Positions 53,673 to 61,946 of a stretch of 64,000 nucleotides of DNA are shown piece after piece. The stretch lies in NCBI GenBank assembly GCA_903869595.1, contig CAIPZV010000060.1:1-64000 (forward strand), written 5' to 3'. The translations under genes and the position numbers were made by a program. This DNA is from an uncultured beta proteobacterium. Lineage in GTDB: Bacteria; Pseudomonadota; Gammaproteobacteria; Burkholderiales; Burkholderiaceae_C. The notes under the pieces were generated by a model. The model saw nothing but the letters and a program-made list of their open reading frames with translations. It was not told the DNA's origin and did not search any database. Position 1 is the first letter of the stretch. Each line of letters starts with the position of its first letter.

Positions 53673-54542
53673 ATGGAACAAGTTGTTGTAAATGGTCTGT
53701 ACCTGGGAGCGCAGTACGCGCTGATAGCCCTGGGACTGACGCTGATTTTTTCGTTGATGAATGTGCTCAATTTCGCGCACGGGCAGATGTATGTCCTGGG
53801 CGGTTTTGTCACTTATACCGTGGTGTCCCACTTTGGCTTGCCCTTTGTCGTGGGCCTGCTGGCCTCGGGTGTCGCCCTGGCAGCTATAGGCGCGCTGGTG
53901 GAAAAGTTTCTATTCCGCCCGGTGATACGTAATTCCAAACGCGAAGAAAGCACCATGCTGCTGGCCGCAGGCATCGCGTTTTTTCTGGACGCCATCATTC
54001 TTTTGTTCTTTGGCGAAAAGCAACGCGGCTTGCCGAAAATTGTCGATGGCGTTTTTAACTGGGATTTCATTGTGGTCATGCCGTATGACCGCATCCTGAT
54101 AGGCCTGCTGGCTATTGCCATGGTGGCCATCTTTATTTTGTTTATGCAGCATTCCAAAACCGGCCGCGCCATGCGCGCGCTGGCGCAGGACAAAGTGGCG
54201 GCGCGCCTGATGGGTGTCGATGTGGACCGCTACTCCATGATCGGCTTTGCCCTGGGCGCCATGCTAGCGGGCATCGTAGGCGGCTTGCTGGTAACGATTA
54301 CCGGCATCAACCTGGGCATGGGCGGACCGACCTCCATCAACGCCTTCATGATGATCATGATTGGCGGCGCCGGTGTGATTTCCGGGGCAATCATGGGTGG
54401 CTTTATATTGGGCATGATGGAAAGCGTGGGCCTGACGCTGCTGGCCTCCTCTGGCGAGATTACTTACCTGGCCATATTTGCTTCGCTGATGGTGTTCCTG
54501 GCGGTGCGCCCGCAAGGACTGATGGGCAAACCCTGGGGTTGA
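53673..54542 (+). CDS. livH: Liv-type ABC permease (LivH)
   Basis: A 289-residue permease of the branched-chain amino acid class starting MEQVVVNGLYLGAQYALIAL. The start at 53673 is chosen because an earlier in-frame ATG at 53640 lies inside the terminator hairpin. About eight hydrophobic segments and the EAA-like loop DKVAARLMGVDVDRYSM are present. It ends 1 nt before livM. Confidence 0.93.
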   Translation: MEQVVVNGLYLGAQYALIALGLTLIFSLMNVLNFAHGQMYVLGGFVTYTVVSHFGLPFVVGLLASGVALAAIGALVEKFLFRPVIRNSKREESTMLLAAGIAFFLDAIILLFFGEKQRGLPKIVDGVFNWDFIVVMPYDRILIGLLAIAMVAIFILFMQHSKTGRAMRALAQDKVAARLMGVDVDRYSMIGFALGAMLAGIVGGLLVTITGINLGMGGPTSINAFMMIMIGGAGVISGAIMGGFILGMMESVGLTLLASSGEITYLAIFASLMVFLAVRPQGLMGKPWG

Positions 54543-54543
54543 T

Positions 54544-55518
54544 ATGAGTAACAAGCAACGCTGGGGCGCAGTCGCCTTTTTTCTGTTGGTGGTGCTGGTC
54601 CTGGTACCCACCGCCATCGCTGTATCCGGTCGCGTAGACCTGTACTACACCCTTACCGCCGTGGCCCTTTTGTCCATCGCATCAGCCGGTGTGTGGCTAA
54701 CGTTTTACATCGGCCGTATCAATATCGGGCAAGGCGCTTATGCCCTGGTGGGCGGGTATGTATCGGCCTTGCTCATCACCAAAGGCGACATTAGCTTTTG
54801 GTGGACGCTGCCGGTGGCAGGCACTTTTTGCGCGCTGCTGTCTGTGCTGATCGGCCTGCCGATTTTGCGCTTGCGCGGTGTGTATTTCGCCATGGTGACG
54901 CTGGTGCTCACCGAGGTGAGCCGCCTGACCGCGCTGGCCATGCCTTTTACCAACGGTGCCAAAGGCATTACGTCGATCAAACTGCCCGCCGAGCTGAATA
55001 TTTTCGGGCTCACCATCATCCCGGACTTCAATACCCTGGCCAACCCAAAGCTGGGTTTTTATTGGATGGCCGTAATCATGATGGTGCTGACCTATGCCGT
55101 GCTGTGGCGCATCGTTAATTCGCGCCTGGGGCATTTATGCCGTTCGCTGCAGCAAAACGAAGAGTTGGCTTCCTCCATCGGTGTCAACATCGCCTGGCTG
55201 CGGGTACTGGCCTACGCGATTTCTTCCTTCTTAGGCGGCATCGCCGGGGCGAGTTTTGTGGCGATTTCGCAGTCGCTATACCCCTCGTCTTTCCAAATTA
55301 CCGATAGCGTGAACTTCATGCTCAATTGCTTTTTAGGCGGGCTTGGCTTTGTGTTTGGCCCCATGCTGGGCACTCTGCTGCTCTATTTCGGTTGGGATTT
55401 GCTGTTCGCCACTGGACGCTTCCAGTTGCTCATCTATTCCTCGCTGATGATCGCCCTCATGCTTTGGCTGCCCAATGGCGTGCTCAGCCTAATGGACCGC
55501 AAAGGAGCGCGTTCATGA
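54544..55518 (+). CDS. livM: Liv-type ABC permease (LivM)
   Basis: A 324-residue permease with about nine to ten hydrophobic segments and the family loop QQNEELASSIGVNIAWLRV. It pairs with the LivH-like protein. The stop overlaps the livG start by 4 bp, so the two are coupled in translation. Confidence 0.93.
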   Translation: MSNKQRWGAVAFFLLVVLVLVPTAIAVSGRVDLYYTLTAVALLSIASAGVWLTFYIGRINIGQGAYALVGGYVSALLITKGDISFWWTLPVAGTFCALLSVLIGLPILRLRGVYFAMVTLVLTEVSRLTALAMPFTNGAKGITSIKLPAELNIFGLTIIPDFNTLANPKLGFYWMAVIMMVLTYAVLWRIVNSRLGHLCRSLQQNEELASSIGVNIAWLRVLAYAISSFLGGIAGASFVAISQSLYPSSFQITDSVNFMLNCFLGGLGFVFGPMLGTLLLYFGWDLLFATGRFQLLIYSSLMIALMLWLPNGVLSLMDRKGARS

Positions 55519-56297
55519 GCGTCATTCTCGAAGTCAAAGGCGCGACCAAACGTTACGGCGGACTGGTAGCGGTCAACAACGTCAGCTTCTCCGTGAACGA
55601 AGGTGAAATTTTGTCGGTCATCGGACCCAATGGCGCAGGTAAGTCCACGCTGTTCAAACTGATCGCCTCTTTTGTGCAAACCAGTGCCGGTGAAGTGTTG
55701 CTGCGCGGCGAGCGCATTAGCGACTTGGCGCCGCACACGGTAGCCCGCAAAGGCGTGGTGCGCACCTTCCAGGAAACCACCATCTTCAAGTCGATGACGG
55801 TGCGCGAGAACATCATCGTGGCGCACCATTTGCGCTCGCGCGCATCTCTGCTGGGTTTCTTTTTAGGCACCGGTTTGGCTAAAGCGGACGAAGCTTTGTT
55901 CGCCGAATCAGCCGATGGCATCATCGATTTCCTGGGTCTGCAAAGTATCCGCGACGAACTGGCCTCCAACCTGCCGCAAGGCCATTTGCGCGCCCTGGGC
56001 ATGGCGATTGGCTTGGCGACCAAGCCCACGGTTTTGCTGCTGGACGAACCTTTTGCGGGTATGAACCACGACGAGACCATGCACATGGTCGTACTGGTGC
56101 GCCGTTTGCGCGACGAACGTGGCGTCACCGTGCTGCTGGTCGAGCACGATATGCCAGCGGTCATGAAAATTTCCGACCGCATCGTGGTGCTGAACTTCGG
56201 CGAAAAAATCGCCGAGGGTACGCCCGGCGAAATTCAGAACAACCCCAAAGTCATCGAAGCCTATTTGGGCGCCGAAGACGCTGCCATCGGGATGTAA
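55515..56297 (+). CDS. livG: Liv-type ABC ATPase (LivG)
   Basis: A 260-residue ATPase. The start at 55515 (MSVILEVKGATKRYGG) follows AAAGGAG and overlaps the livM stop. Walker A is GPNGAGKSTLFK and Walker B VLLLDEPFAGMNHDE. The signature position reads LPQGHLRALGMAIGL in place of the usual LSGGQ or LPYGxQR, a slight variant of the Liv class. Confidence 0.93.
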   Translation: MSVILEVKGATKRYGGLVAVNNVSFSVNEGEILSVIGPNGAGKSTLFKLIASFVQTSAGEVLLRGERISDLAPHTVARKGVVRTFQETTIFKSMTVRENIIVAHHLRSRASLLGFFLGTGLAKADEALFAESADGIIDFLGLQSIRDELASNLPQGHLRALGMAIGLATKPTVLLLDEPFAGMNHDETMHMVVLVRRLRDERGVTVLLVEHDMPAVMKISDRIVVLNFGEKIAEGTPGEIQNNPKVIEAYLGAEDAAIGM

Positions 56298-56300
56298 GCC

Positions 56301-57023
56301 ATGACAGCGATGCTCACTTTCGACAATGTCGAACTCTATTACGACCAAATTTATGCGCTCAAAGGCGTCTCCATCACACTGCAAGAAGGGGAGACAGTAG
56401 CGCTGATCGGTGCCAATGGCGCAGGCAAGTCTTCCATCTTGCGCGCCATCACCGGCCTGGCGCCTTTGCACTCGGGGCAAATCCATTTCATGGGCGAGCG
56501 CCTGGATGGCACACCCACCGCCGAGATTGTCAAAAAAGGCATTTCCATGGTGCCGGAAGGCCGGCGCGTGTTTCCCTTTATGTCGGTGAAAGACAACTTG
56601 CTGATGGGCGCTTTTACCCGCGACGACAAAGCCGGTATTGCGCGCAGTCTGGACAGCGTGTTGGAGCGTTTTCCGCGTTTGCGCGAGCGCTTTTCGCAGC
56701 AAGCGGGTACCTTGTCCGGCGGCGAACAGCAAATGATGGTGATTGGCCGCGCCCTGATGGCCAAGCCGCGTATGTTGCTGCTGGACGAACCCAGCTTGGG
56801 CATTGCACCCAAGCTGGTGCAAGACATTGCGCGCGCCATCGTGGCGATCTCGCGCGACGAAAAAGTCAGCGTCTTGCTGGTGGAACAAAACAGCCGCATG
56901 GCCCTGTCCATATCGCAGCGTGCGTATGCGCTGGCGACCGGCAGTGTGGTGGTCGAAGGCGAATCCCGCGCCTTGATGACCGATGAACGTATTAAAGCCG
57001 CCTATTTGGGCGGGGAAATTTAA
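56301..57023 (+). CDS. livF: Liv-type ABC ATPase (LivF)
   Basis: A 240-residue ATPase with Walker A GANGAGKSSILR, MVPEGRRVFPFMSV typical of LivF, signature LSGGEQQMMVIG and Walker B MLLLDEPSLGIAP. It pairs with the LivG-like ATPase. Gaps of 3 nt before it and 6 nt after it place it firmly in the operon. Confidence 0.95.
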   Translation: MTAMLTFDNVELYYDQIYALKGVSITLQEGETVALIGANGAGKSSILRAITGLAPLHSGQIHFMGERLDGTPTAEIVKKGISMVPEGRRVFPFMSVKDNLLMGAFTRDDKAGIARSLDSVLERFPRLRERFSQQAGTLSGGEQQMMVIGRALMAKPRMLLLDEPSLGIAPKLVQDIARAIVAISRDEKVSVLLVEQNSRMALSISQRAYALATGSVVVEGESRALMTDERIKAAYLGGEI

Positions 57024-57029
57024 AGCCCT

Positions 57030-57731
57030 ATGCGCATCCTGCTTGTCAACCCCAATACCACCGCCGGCATGACGGCCAATATTGCTGCCGCGGCGCGACG
57101 CGTGGCCACGCCAGGGACCGAAATCGTGGCGCTGACTTCGCCCCAAGGCCCAGCGTCCATCGAAGGCTATTACGACGAGGCCATGAGCCTGGCAGGCTTG
57201 CTGCAAGCGGTACGCGAGGCAGAGGACTATGACGCCGTCATCATCGCCTGCTTTGACGACACTGGCCTGGACGCGCTGCGCTGCCTGACCGACAAGCCGG
57301 TGGTCGGCATTGGCGAAGCGGGCTACCGCATGGCCGCGATGTTGAGCAATAAGTTTTCGGTGGTCACTACCCTGGCCCGCTCGGTTCCAGCGCTGGAGCA
57401 CAACCTGATGCGCTACGGCATGGACCGCCAATGCCAGCGCGTACGCTCATCCGAAGTAGCGGTGCTCGAACTCGAACACGCCAACCCCGCTGCGTATAAA
57501 AAAATAGAAGAAGAAATTTGCCGCGCTATTGCGCAAGACCGTGCCGAAGCCATTGTGCTGGGCTGCGCGGGTATGGCCGATCTGGCCGGTGCCATGTCCG
57601 AGCGCTTTGGGGTGCCGGTGCTCGACGGACTAGCGTGCGCTGTGGGCCTGGTAGAGAGCATGGTGCGCCTGGGCCTGCGTACCTCGCGCGTGGGCGGCTA
57701 TGCGCCGCCACCGGCATCTAAACGCGGCTGA
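57030..57731 (+). CDS. Asp/Glu/hydantoin racemase family, probable allantoin racemase
   Basis: A 233-residue two-base racemase. The start MRILLVNPNTTAGMT is the family hallmark; the two catalytic Cys are C74 in IIACFDDTG and C179 in VLGCAGMADL. Hydantoin racemase and allantoin racemase (HpxA) share this fold and residues. The oxalurate/oxamate genes under the same apparent regulator favour allantoin, or a hydantoin relative, as substrate. It is the last gene of the Liv-type operon, 6 nt after livF, so substrate import and racemisation are made together. No allantoinase or hydantoinase is in the window. Confidence 0.82.
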   Translation: MRILLVNPNTTAGMTANIAAAARRVATPGTEIVALTSPQGPASIEGYYDEAMSLAGLLQAVREAEDYDAVIIACFDDTGLDALRCLTDKPVVGIGEAGYRMAAMLSNKFSVVTTLARSVPALEHNLMRYGMDRQCQRVRSSEVAVLELEHANPAAYKKIEEEICRAIAQDRAEAIVLGCAGMADLAGAMSERFGVPVLDGLACAVGLVESMVRLGLRTSRVGGYAPPPASKRG

Positions 57732-57800
57732 TCGCGTCTAAATGCATTGGCCGCATGACGCGCTTTGGGGCAGGCGCGCTGCGCACCACCGGAAATGCAT

Positions 57801-57833
57801 ACCCTAGTCGCCAAGGCGAAAGCCTAAGGGTTT
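57801..57833 (+). other. Hairpin with GAAA tetraloop after the racemase gene
   Basis: AGGC and GCCT close a GAAA loop, and an outer pair ACCCT/AGGGT encloses it with an internal loop; TTT follows. It may be a weak terminator of the Liv operon or part of the leader of the next gene. The remaining bases of 57732-57957 contain no supported gene. Confidence 0.35.
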
Positions 57834-57957
57834 ACCTTGATGTGGACGGCCCTTGGCGCTTCTTATGATGCAGGTCGCTGTGCCGCATGTGGCCCACGCG
57901 AAAACGGGTGTTTGTTTTGTGCAAACGCCTACCCGTCAAACCTCTGGAGACTTCACC

Positions 57958-59532
57958 TTGGACAATTTCGAAAGCACTACCGAATCGGGCATCATCCTGG
58001 ATCGCCGCCAAATCCTTACTGGCGCTGCGGCAGTCGGCCTGTCTTCCACCTTTGGCGCCATGCCGGCCATGGCCCAAGGCGCACCCAAAAAAGGCGGCAC
58101 ACTGCGCATGGGTCTGGAGGGCGGATCGGCCTCCGATAACCTGGACCCGCTGACCTACGCGGACTCCATCCCGATTACCATCAGCATGATGCTGTTCAAC
58201 GGCCTGGTCGAAATCGCTGACAACGGCGACGCTACCGGCGAATTACTGGAAAGCTGGGAAGCCAAGCCCGGCGCGGCGGAGTGGATTTTCAATGTCCGCA
58301 AAGGCATTACCTTTACCTCGGGCAAAACCCTGGATGCGGACGACATTATTTACTCACTCAATATCCATCGCGGCGAAACCAAATCACCTGCCAAAGCCCT
58401 GCTGGCGGACATCAAGGACATCAAGAAACTGTCCTCGCACCAAATCCAGGTGTCGATGAGCAAAGGCAATGTGGACTTGCCGTTCAACTTGGCCGATTAC
58501 CACCTGATGGTGCTGCCCAACGGCTTCAAAGATTTCAGCAAGCCCGACGGAACCGGCGCCTTCACGCTGGAGGAATTCCAGCCCGGTGTGCGCGCGACCT
58601 TCAAGCGCAAACCCGGCAACTACTGGAAGCCCAACCGGGGCAACTTTGACCGCGTAGAGCTGATCTACATTGGCGATGCCAACCAGCGCACCACTGCGCT
58701 GCAAACCGGCACGGTGGACGTTATCAACCGCGTGAACCCCAAGACGGCTGCACTGCTGGCCAAAAACCCGGCCCTCAAAGTCGCACGCACCCCCGGCATG
58801 GGCAACCGCTTCTGCTTTGTGGCGATGACCGACAAAGAGCCCTTTGCCAACCGCGATGTGATGCTGGCACTGAAATACGGCATTGACCGCCAGAAAATTG
58901 TGGACAACGTCTATAGCGGCTTTGCCTCTATTGGTAACGACAACTGCATCGGGCCAAAGATGAAGTTCTACAACCCCAACCAGCCGATGAACCGCTTCGA
59001 TCCGGACAAGGCCAAGTTCCACTACAAGAAATCGGGCCACACCGGTGCGATTGAATTGCAAGTGTCCGAAGGCGCTTTCTCCGGTGCTACCGACGCAGGC
59101 CAGATCTTCCAAGAGTCGCTGTCCAAAGCCGGTATCAATATGGACCTCAAGCGCGTCTCGGCCGACGGCTACTGGGACAACGTCTGGCTTAAGCAACCGT
59201 TCTGCGCGGTGTACTGGGGCAACCGTCCCACCATCGACAACCAGTTCACTTCCACCTTTTACGGCGGCAAGAGCAATCCCTGGAATGACAGCCACTTCGA
59301 GAACGCCGACTTCACCAAAGCCCTGGAAGCCGCGCGCATTGAAATGGACCCCAAGAAGCGCCAAGAGTTGTACTCACGCTGCCAGGAACTGGTCTCGCAA
59401 AACTCTGGCATGGTGAACTACGCGGTGCAAGACTATTTGGACGCGCACACCAACAAGCTGCAAGGTCTGACACCTTCCGGCCGTTTTGACCTGGGTGATG
59501 GCCGTCTTGCTGAAAAAGGCTGGTTCGCCTAA
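57958..59532 (+). CDS. Family 5 solute-binding protein (peptide/nickel class), Tat-type leader
   Basis: A 524-residue exported protein. The start is a TTG at 57958, preceded by CTGGAG at good spacing and giving MDNFESTTESG; longer in-frame starts upstream have no ribosome site. The leader holds twin arginines in DRRQILTGAAAVGLS, with a cleavage site near AMAQ, suggesting Tat export. The mature part reads KKGGTLRMGLEGGSASDNLD and the family block PAKALLADIKDIKKL. No permease or ATPase of its class is adjacent, so it is an orphan binding protein in this window. Ligand unknown. Confidence 0.9.
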   Translation: MDNFESTTESGIILDRRQILTGAAAVGLSSTFGAMPAMAQGAPKKGGTLRMGLEGGSASDNLDPLTYADSIPITISMMLFNGLVEIADNGDATGELLESWEAKPGAAEWIFNVRKGITFTSGKTLDADDIIYSLNIHRGETKSPAKALLADIKDIKKLSSHQIQVSMSKGNVDLPFNLADYHLMVLPNGFKDFSKPDGTGAFTLEEFQPGVRATFKRKPGNYWKPNRGNFDRVELIYIGDANQRTTALQTGTVDVINRVNPKTAALLAKNPALKVARTPGMGNRFCFVAMTDKEPFANRDVMLALKYGIDRQKIVDNVYSGFASIGNDNCIGPKMKFYNPNQPMNRFDPDKAKFHYKKSGHTGAIELQVSEGAFSGATDAGQIFQESLSKAGINMDLKRVSADGYWDNVWLKQPFCAVYWGNRPTIDNQFTSTFYGGKSNPWNDSHFENADFTKALEAARIEMDPKKRQELYSRCQELVSQNSGMVNYAVQDYLDAHTNKLQGLTPSGRFDLGDGRLAEKGWFA

Positions 59533-59540
59533 TCAGGCTG

Positions 59541-59590
59541 CGCAAGCCGTGTGAGGGCTGCCGCAAGGCAGCGCCTCGCACCGGCTTGTG
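59541..59590 (+). terminator. Long imperfect hairpin after the binding-protein gene
   Basis: A core GCTGCC-gcaa-GGCAGC (59557-59572) is extended by GTGTGAGG against CCTCGCAC and by CGCAAGCCG against CGGCTTGTG, with a few bulges. It lies 8 nt past the stop codon. No T-run follows. Confidence 0.55.
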
Positions 59591-59619
59591 TTGAGCGGCT
59601 AGATCACGCCGCTCAACAC
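59588..59619 (+). terminator. Second hairpin, perfect 12-bp stem
   Basis: GTGTTGAGCGGC and GCCGCTCAACAC pair perfectly around TAGATCAC. It begins in the last bases of the preceding hairpin, so the two stand side by side. Without a T-run it is probably an mRNA 3'-end protector or part of a bidirectional stop signal. Confidence 0.6.
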
Positions 59620-59656
59620 CAGCTGCATTGCCATGGCCGTGTAGTACATTGCGTGC

Positions 59657-60613
59657 ATGGGGTTTCAATTCGCGCAAGACACTACTGAAACCTCACTGCA
59701 AATCCGTTTGCGCCTGATCGGCGTGCTCATCGTGCTAGGTGTCGGCTGGGGTAGCACCCAGGCACTGGGCAAAATGGCGGTGTCTTCCGGCCACCAACAC
59801 TTTGGCCTTATTTTTTGGCAAGCGACGATTGGCGTCTTCGTGTTGGGTGCGCTCAACATCGCGCGGCGCGGGCATTTTGCTTTGAACCGGGCCGGTCTGC
59901 GCTTCGCGTTCATCATTGCCTGCATTGGCACCCTGATCCCCAACTCTACGTTTTACATCTCGGTAGCGCATTTGCCCAGCGGGGTAATGTCCATCCTGAT
60001 CTCCACCATCCCCATGCTCTCGCTTCCCATGGCCTTGGTTTTGGGCATGGATCGATTGCATCCGCTGCGTTTGCTCGGCTTGTTGTGTGGCTTTATCGGC
60101 GTGGCGCTGATCGCCATTCCGCAAACCAGTTTGCCCACGCCCGAGATGGCCGCCTGGCTGCCCCTGGCCATGGTAGGGCCGGTGTTTTATGCCATGGAAG
60201 GCAATTACGTCGCCAAGTGGGGCATGGGCGATTTGGACGCGGTACAAGCCATGTTCTGGGCCTCCTTGCTGGCAGCTGTGATGGCCTTACCTTTAGCGCT
60301 CGGAATGGACCAGTGGATAGACCCGCGCCCTCCCTACGGCCAACCCGAACTGGCGCTGATGGCCTCGTCCACCATCCATGCGCTGATGTACGCTGCCTAT
60401 GTGTGGCTGGCTGCCAAAGCCGGAGCGGTATTTGCCACGCAAACCAGTTATGTAGTGACGCTCTCCGGCGTGCTGTGGGCCATGTTGCTGCTCGATGAAC
60501 ATTTCAGCGCCTGGGTCTGGGCGGCTATGGCGGTGATGCTGGTTGGGCTGTTCTTGGTGCAGCCGCACCAGAGAAAAAACTCCCATCTGGCAGGCGAGGG
60601 AACCTCTGCATAA
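59657..60613 (+). CDS. EamA-family (DMT) transporter
   Basis: A 318-residue inner-membrane protein with about ten hydrophobic segments in two similar halves, the EamA repeat. Marked segments are VLGVGWGSTQALGKMAV near 34-50, IPNSTFYISVAHLPSGVMSI near 104-123, and the end LLDEHFSAWVWAAMAVMLVG. Such proteins export metabolites or amino acids; the substrate is unknown. It stands alone between two hairpins and a repeat-rich stretch. Confidence 0.9.
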   Translation: MGFQFAQDTTETSLQIRLRLIGVLIVLGVGWGSTQALGKMAVSSGHQHFGLIFWQATIGVFVLGALNIARRGHFALNRAGLRFAFIIACIGTLIPNSTFYISVAHLPSGVMSILISTIPMLSLPMALVLGMDRLHPLRLLGLLCGFIGVALIAIPQTSLPTPEMAAWLPLAMVGPVFYAMEGNYVAKWGMGDLDAVQAMFWASLLAAVMALPLALGMDQWIDPRPPYGQPELALMASSTIHALMYAAYVWLAAKAGAVFATQTSYVVTLSGVLWAMLLLDEHFSAWVWAAMAVMLVGLFLVQPHQRKNSHLAGEGTSA

Positions 60614-60622
60614 GTCCAATCC

Positions 60623-60658
60623 CGTCATTGCGAGGCCGCAGGCCGTGGCAATCTGTGA
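60623..60658. repeat. Dispersed repeat, copy B
   Basis: Starts CGTCATTGCGAGGCCGCAGG and continues CCGTGGCAATC. It matches copy A at 47862-47895 (inverted) with few changes. The GGCCGCAGGCC core is nearly palindromic. Confidence 0.7.
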
Positions 60659-60695
60659 CTTCATGCTTTGGCGGAAGTGATCTCATTCCGGCATT

Positions 60696-60772
60696 GACTG
60701 CCGCGTCGCTTAGGCTCCTCGCAGCGACGGTTGCATGGACTGCCGCGTCGCTTAGGCTCCTCGCAGCGACGG
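60696..60772. repeat. Two identical 35-bp direct repeats
   Basis: Units at 60696-60730 and 60738-60772 are identical; each starts GACTGCCGCGTCGCTTAGGC and ends CTCCTCGCAGCGACGG. A 7-bp spacer (TTGCATG) separates them. Each unit contains CGTCGCT near the start and AGCGACG near the end, so each can fold into a hairpin. Only two copies exist, and no cas gene is near, so this is not a CRISPR array. Confidence 0.85.
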
Positions 60773-60773
60773 A

Positions 60774-60834
60774 TGTCGCGAGGCCGAAGGCCGTGGCAAA
60801 GTTTCGTCATTGCGAGCGCAGCGAAGCAATCCAC
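60774..60834. repeat. Dispersed repeats, copies C and D
   Basis: Copy C (60774-60801) reads TGTCGCGAGGCCGAAGGCCG then TGGCAAAG. Copy D (60805-60834) reads CGTCATTGCGAGCGCAGCGA then AGCAATCCAC. Both share the TTGCGAG/GCAATC frame of copies A and B. Copy D contains the stop codon of the esterase gene on the other strand. Confidence 0.7.
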
Positions 60835-61811
60835 TTTGGCTTGCCAATCTTGCACTCTTCGGCCAACTGCACCAAGGCCTCGCCCATCGCCGCAAAACTG
60901 GCAGCGGCCCGGCCAGACATGTGCCGTGCGCGCAAATAGCCGTGTACCAATTCGGGCTCGTTACGGTAGTGCGCGGCAACGCCGTCGGCCTGCAAGCGCT
61001 CCACGTAGATGCGGCCATCGTCGCGCAAAGGATCGATATCCGCCGTCACCACAAAGGCTGGTGGCATACCCAAAAAATCGGCTGCCTTGAGCGGCATCAA
61101 TTCCGGGTCGGATGCGCTATCGCGGTCCATGCCGCCGGTGCGCAAACCAAAGTACATGGCCGACTCGGCAGTGGTCAACATGGGCGCGTAGGCATTGCTG
61201 ACGTAAGAGCCACGCGAGGTATCGCCAGCCAGCCCCGGATAAATCAAGAGTTGGCCTATCGGCATCGGGCCGCCTTGTGCTCGCTGACGCAAACACAGTG
61301 CCGCCGCCAAATTGCCACCGGCGCTATCCCCGCCCACGATGACGCGCGCACCTTCCGAATGGAGATAGGCAAAAGCCGCCTGCACATCGTCCAACTGCGC
61401 CGGGTGCTGGTGCTCGGGCGCCAGCCGGTAGGCAATCGCCACCACATCGATTCCCGTGGCAGCGCAAAAACCGCTGCACGCATCAGCATGGCTTTCCAAG
61501 CCCCCCAGCAAAAAGCCGCCGCCATGTAAGTACAAAAGCACCGTGCCCGCATGCTGGTGCTGCGCATGCCGGTAACGCCGCGCGGGTATGGCGCGTTGCG
61601 GCCCCAGGGCGGCAATATTGAAGTCCGTGGTGGACACCTCGGCAGGCATGGGACCGCGCATTTCGGCGGCATAGCGGTTGTACCAGGCGCGGTTTTCTTC
61701 TGCGCTAAAGGTATAGGCATCGGCCGGGTAAAAGGCATGGGTGCGGGCGATGTAAGCCAGCACCTCGGGGTCGGTGGGCATGGGGTGCGGTGCGGGGGGT
61801 AATGTGGTCAT
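60807..61811 (-). CDS. HSL-family alpha/beta hydrolase (esterase)
   Basis: A 334-residue carboxylesterase of the hormone-sensitive-lipase family: oxyanion motif LYLHGGGFLLGG near 89-100, nucleophile S163 in GGDSAGGNLA, acidic residue in VVTADIDPLRDDG, and catalytic His in ELVHGYL. The start at 61811 (MTTLPPAPHPM) is used; the longer in-frame extension upstream overlaps the divergent aacS leader. The last residues, KPKWIASLRSQ, and the stop codon are encoded by dispersed repeat D, so the original C-terminus seems to have been replaced or extended by the repeat. Substrate unknown. Confidence 0.9.
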   Translation of the reverse strand: MTTLPPAPHPMPTDPEVLAYIARTHAFYPADAYTFSAEENRAWYNRYAAEMRGPMPAEVSTTDFNIAALGPQRAIPARRYRHAQHQHAGTVLLYLHGGGFLLGGLESHADACSGFCAATGIDVVAIAYRLAPEHQHPAQLDDVQAAFAYLHSEGARVIVGGDSAGGNLAAALCLRQRAQGGPMPIGQLLIYPGLAGDTSRGSYVSNAYAPMLTTAESAMYFGLRTGGMDRDSASDPELMPLKAADFLGMPPAFVVTADIDPLRDDGRIYVERLQADGVAAHYRNEPELVHGYLRARHMSGRAAASFAAMGEALVQLAEECKIGKPKWIASLRSQ

Positions 61812-61946
61812 GGCAGGCGCGCTCAAGTAATTGAAACGAACCTTAGCATGCGGCTCAACTTGCCACGCAAGGCATAGCCGACCCCCGCCCGCCGGTATGG
61901 CGCAAATGCTAGACGCCACTGCGCCAAGCCTGCTAGGCTTACGCCC

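Noticed and set aside
55908..57431. 507-codon open frame on the minus strand opposite livG, livF and the racemase
   Set aside because: Three well supported genes run through it on the plus strand; the His/Gln-rich translation is typical of antisense of GC-rich genes.
57801..57833. Glycine or guanidine riboswitch before the family-5 binding protein
   Set aside because: The GAAA hairpin lacks the conserved cores of either class; it is listed only as a hairpin.
60696..60772. CRISPR array
   Set aside because: Only two identical 35-bp units with a 7-bp spacer, no cas genes; the units fold on themselves and lie among REP-like repeats.
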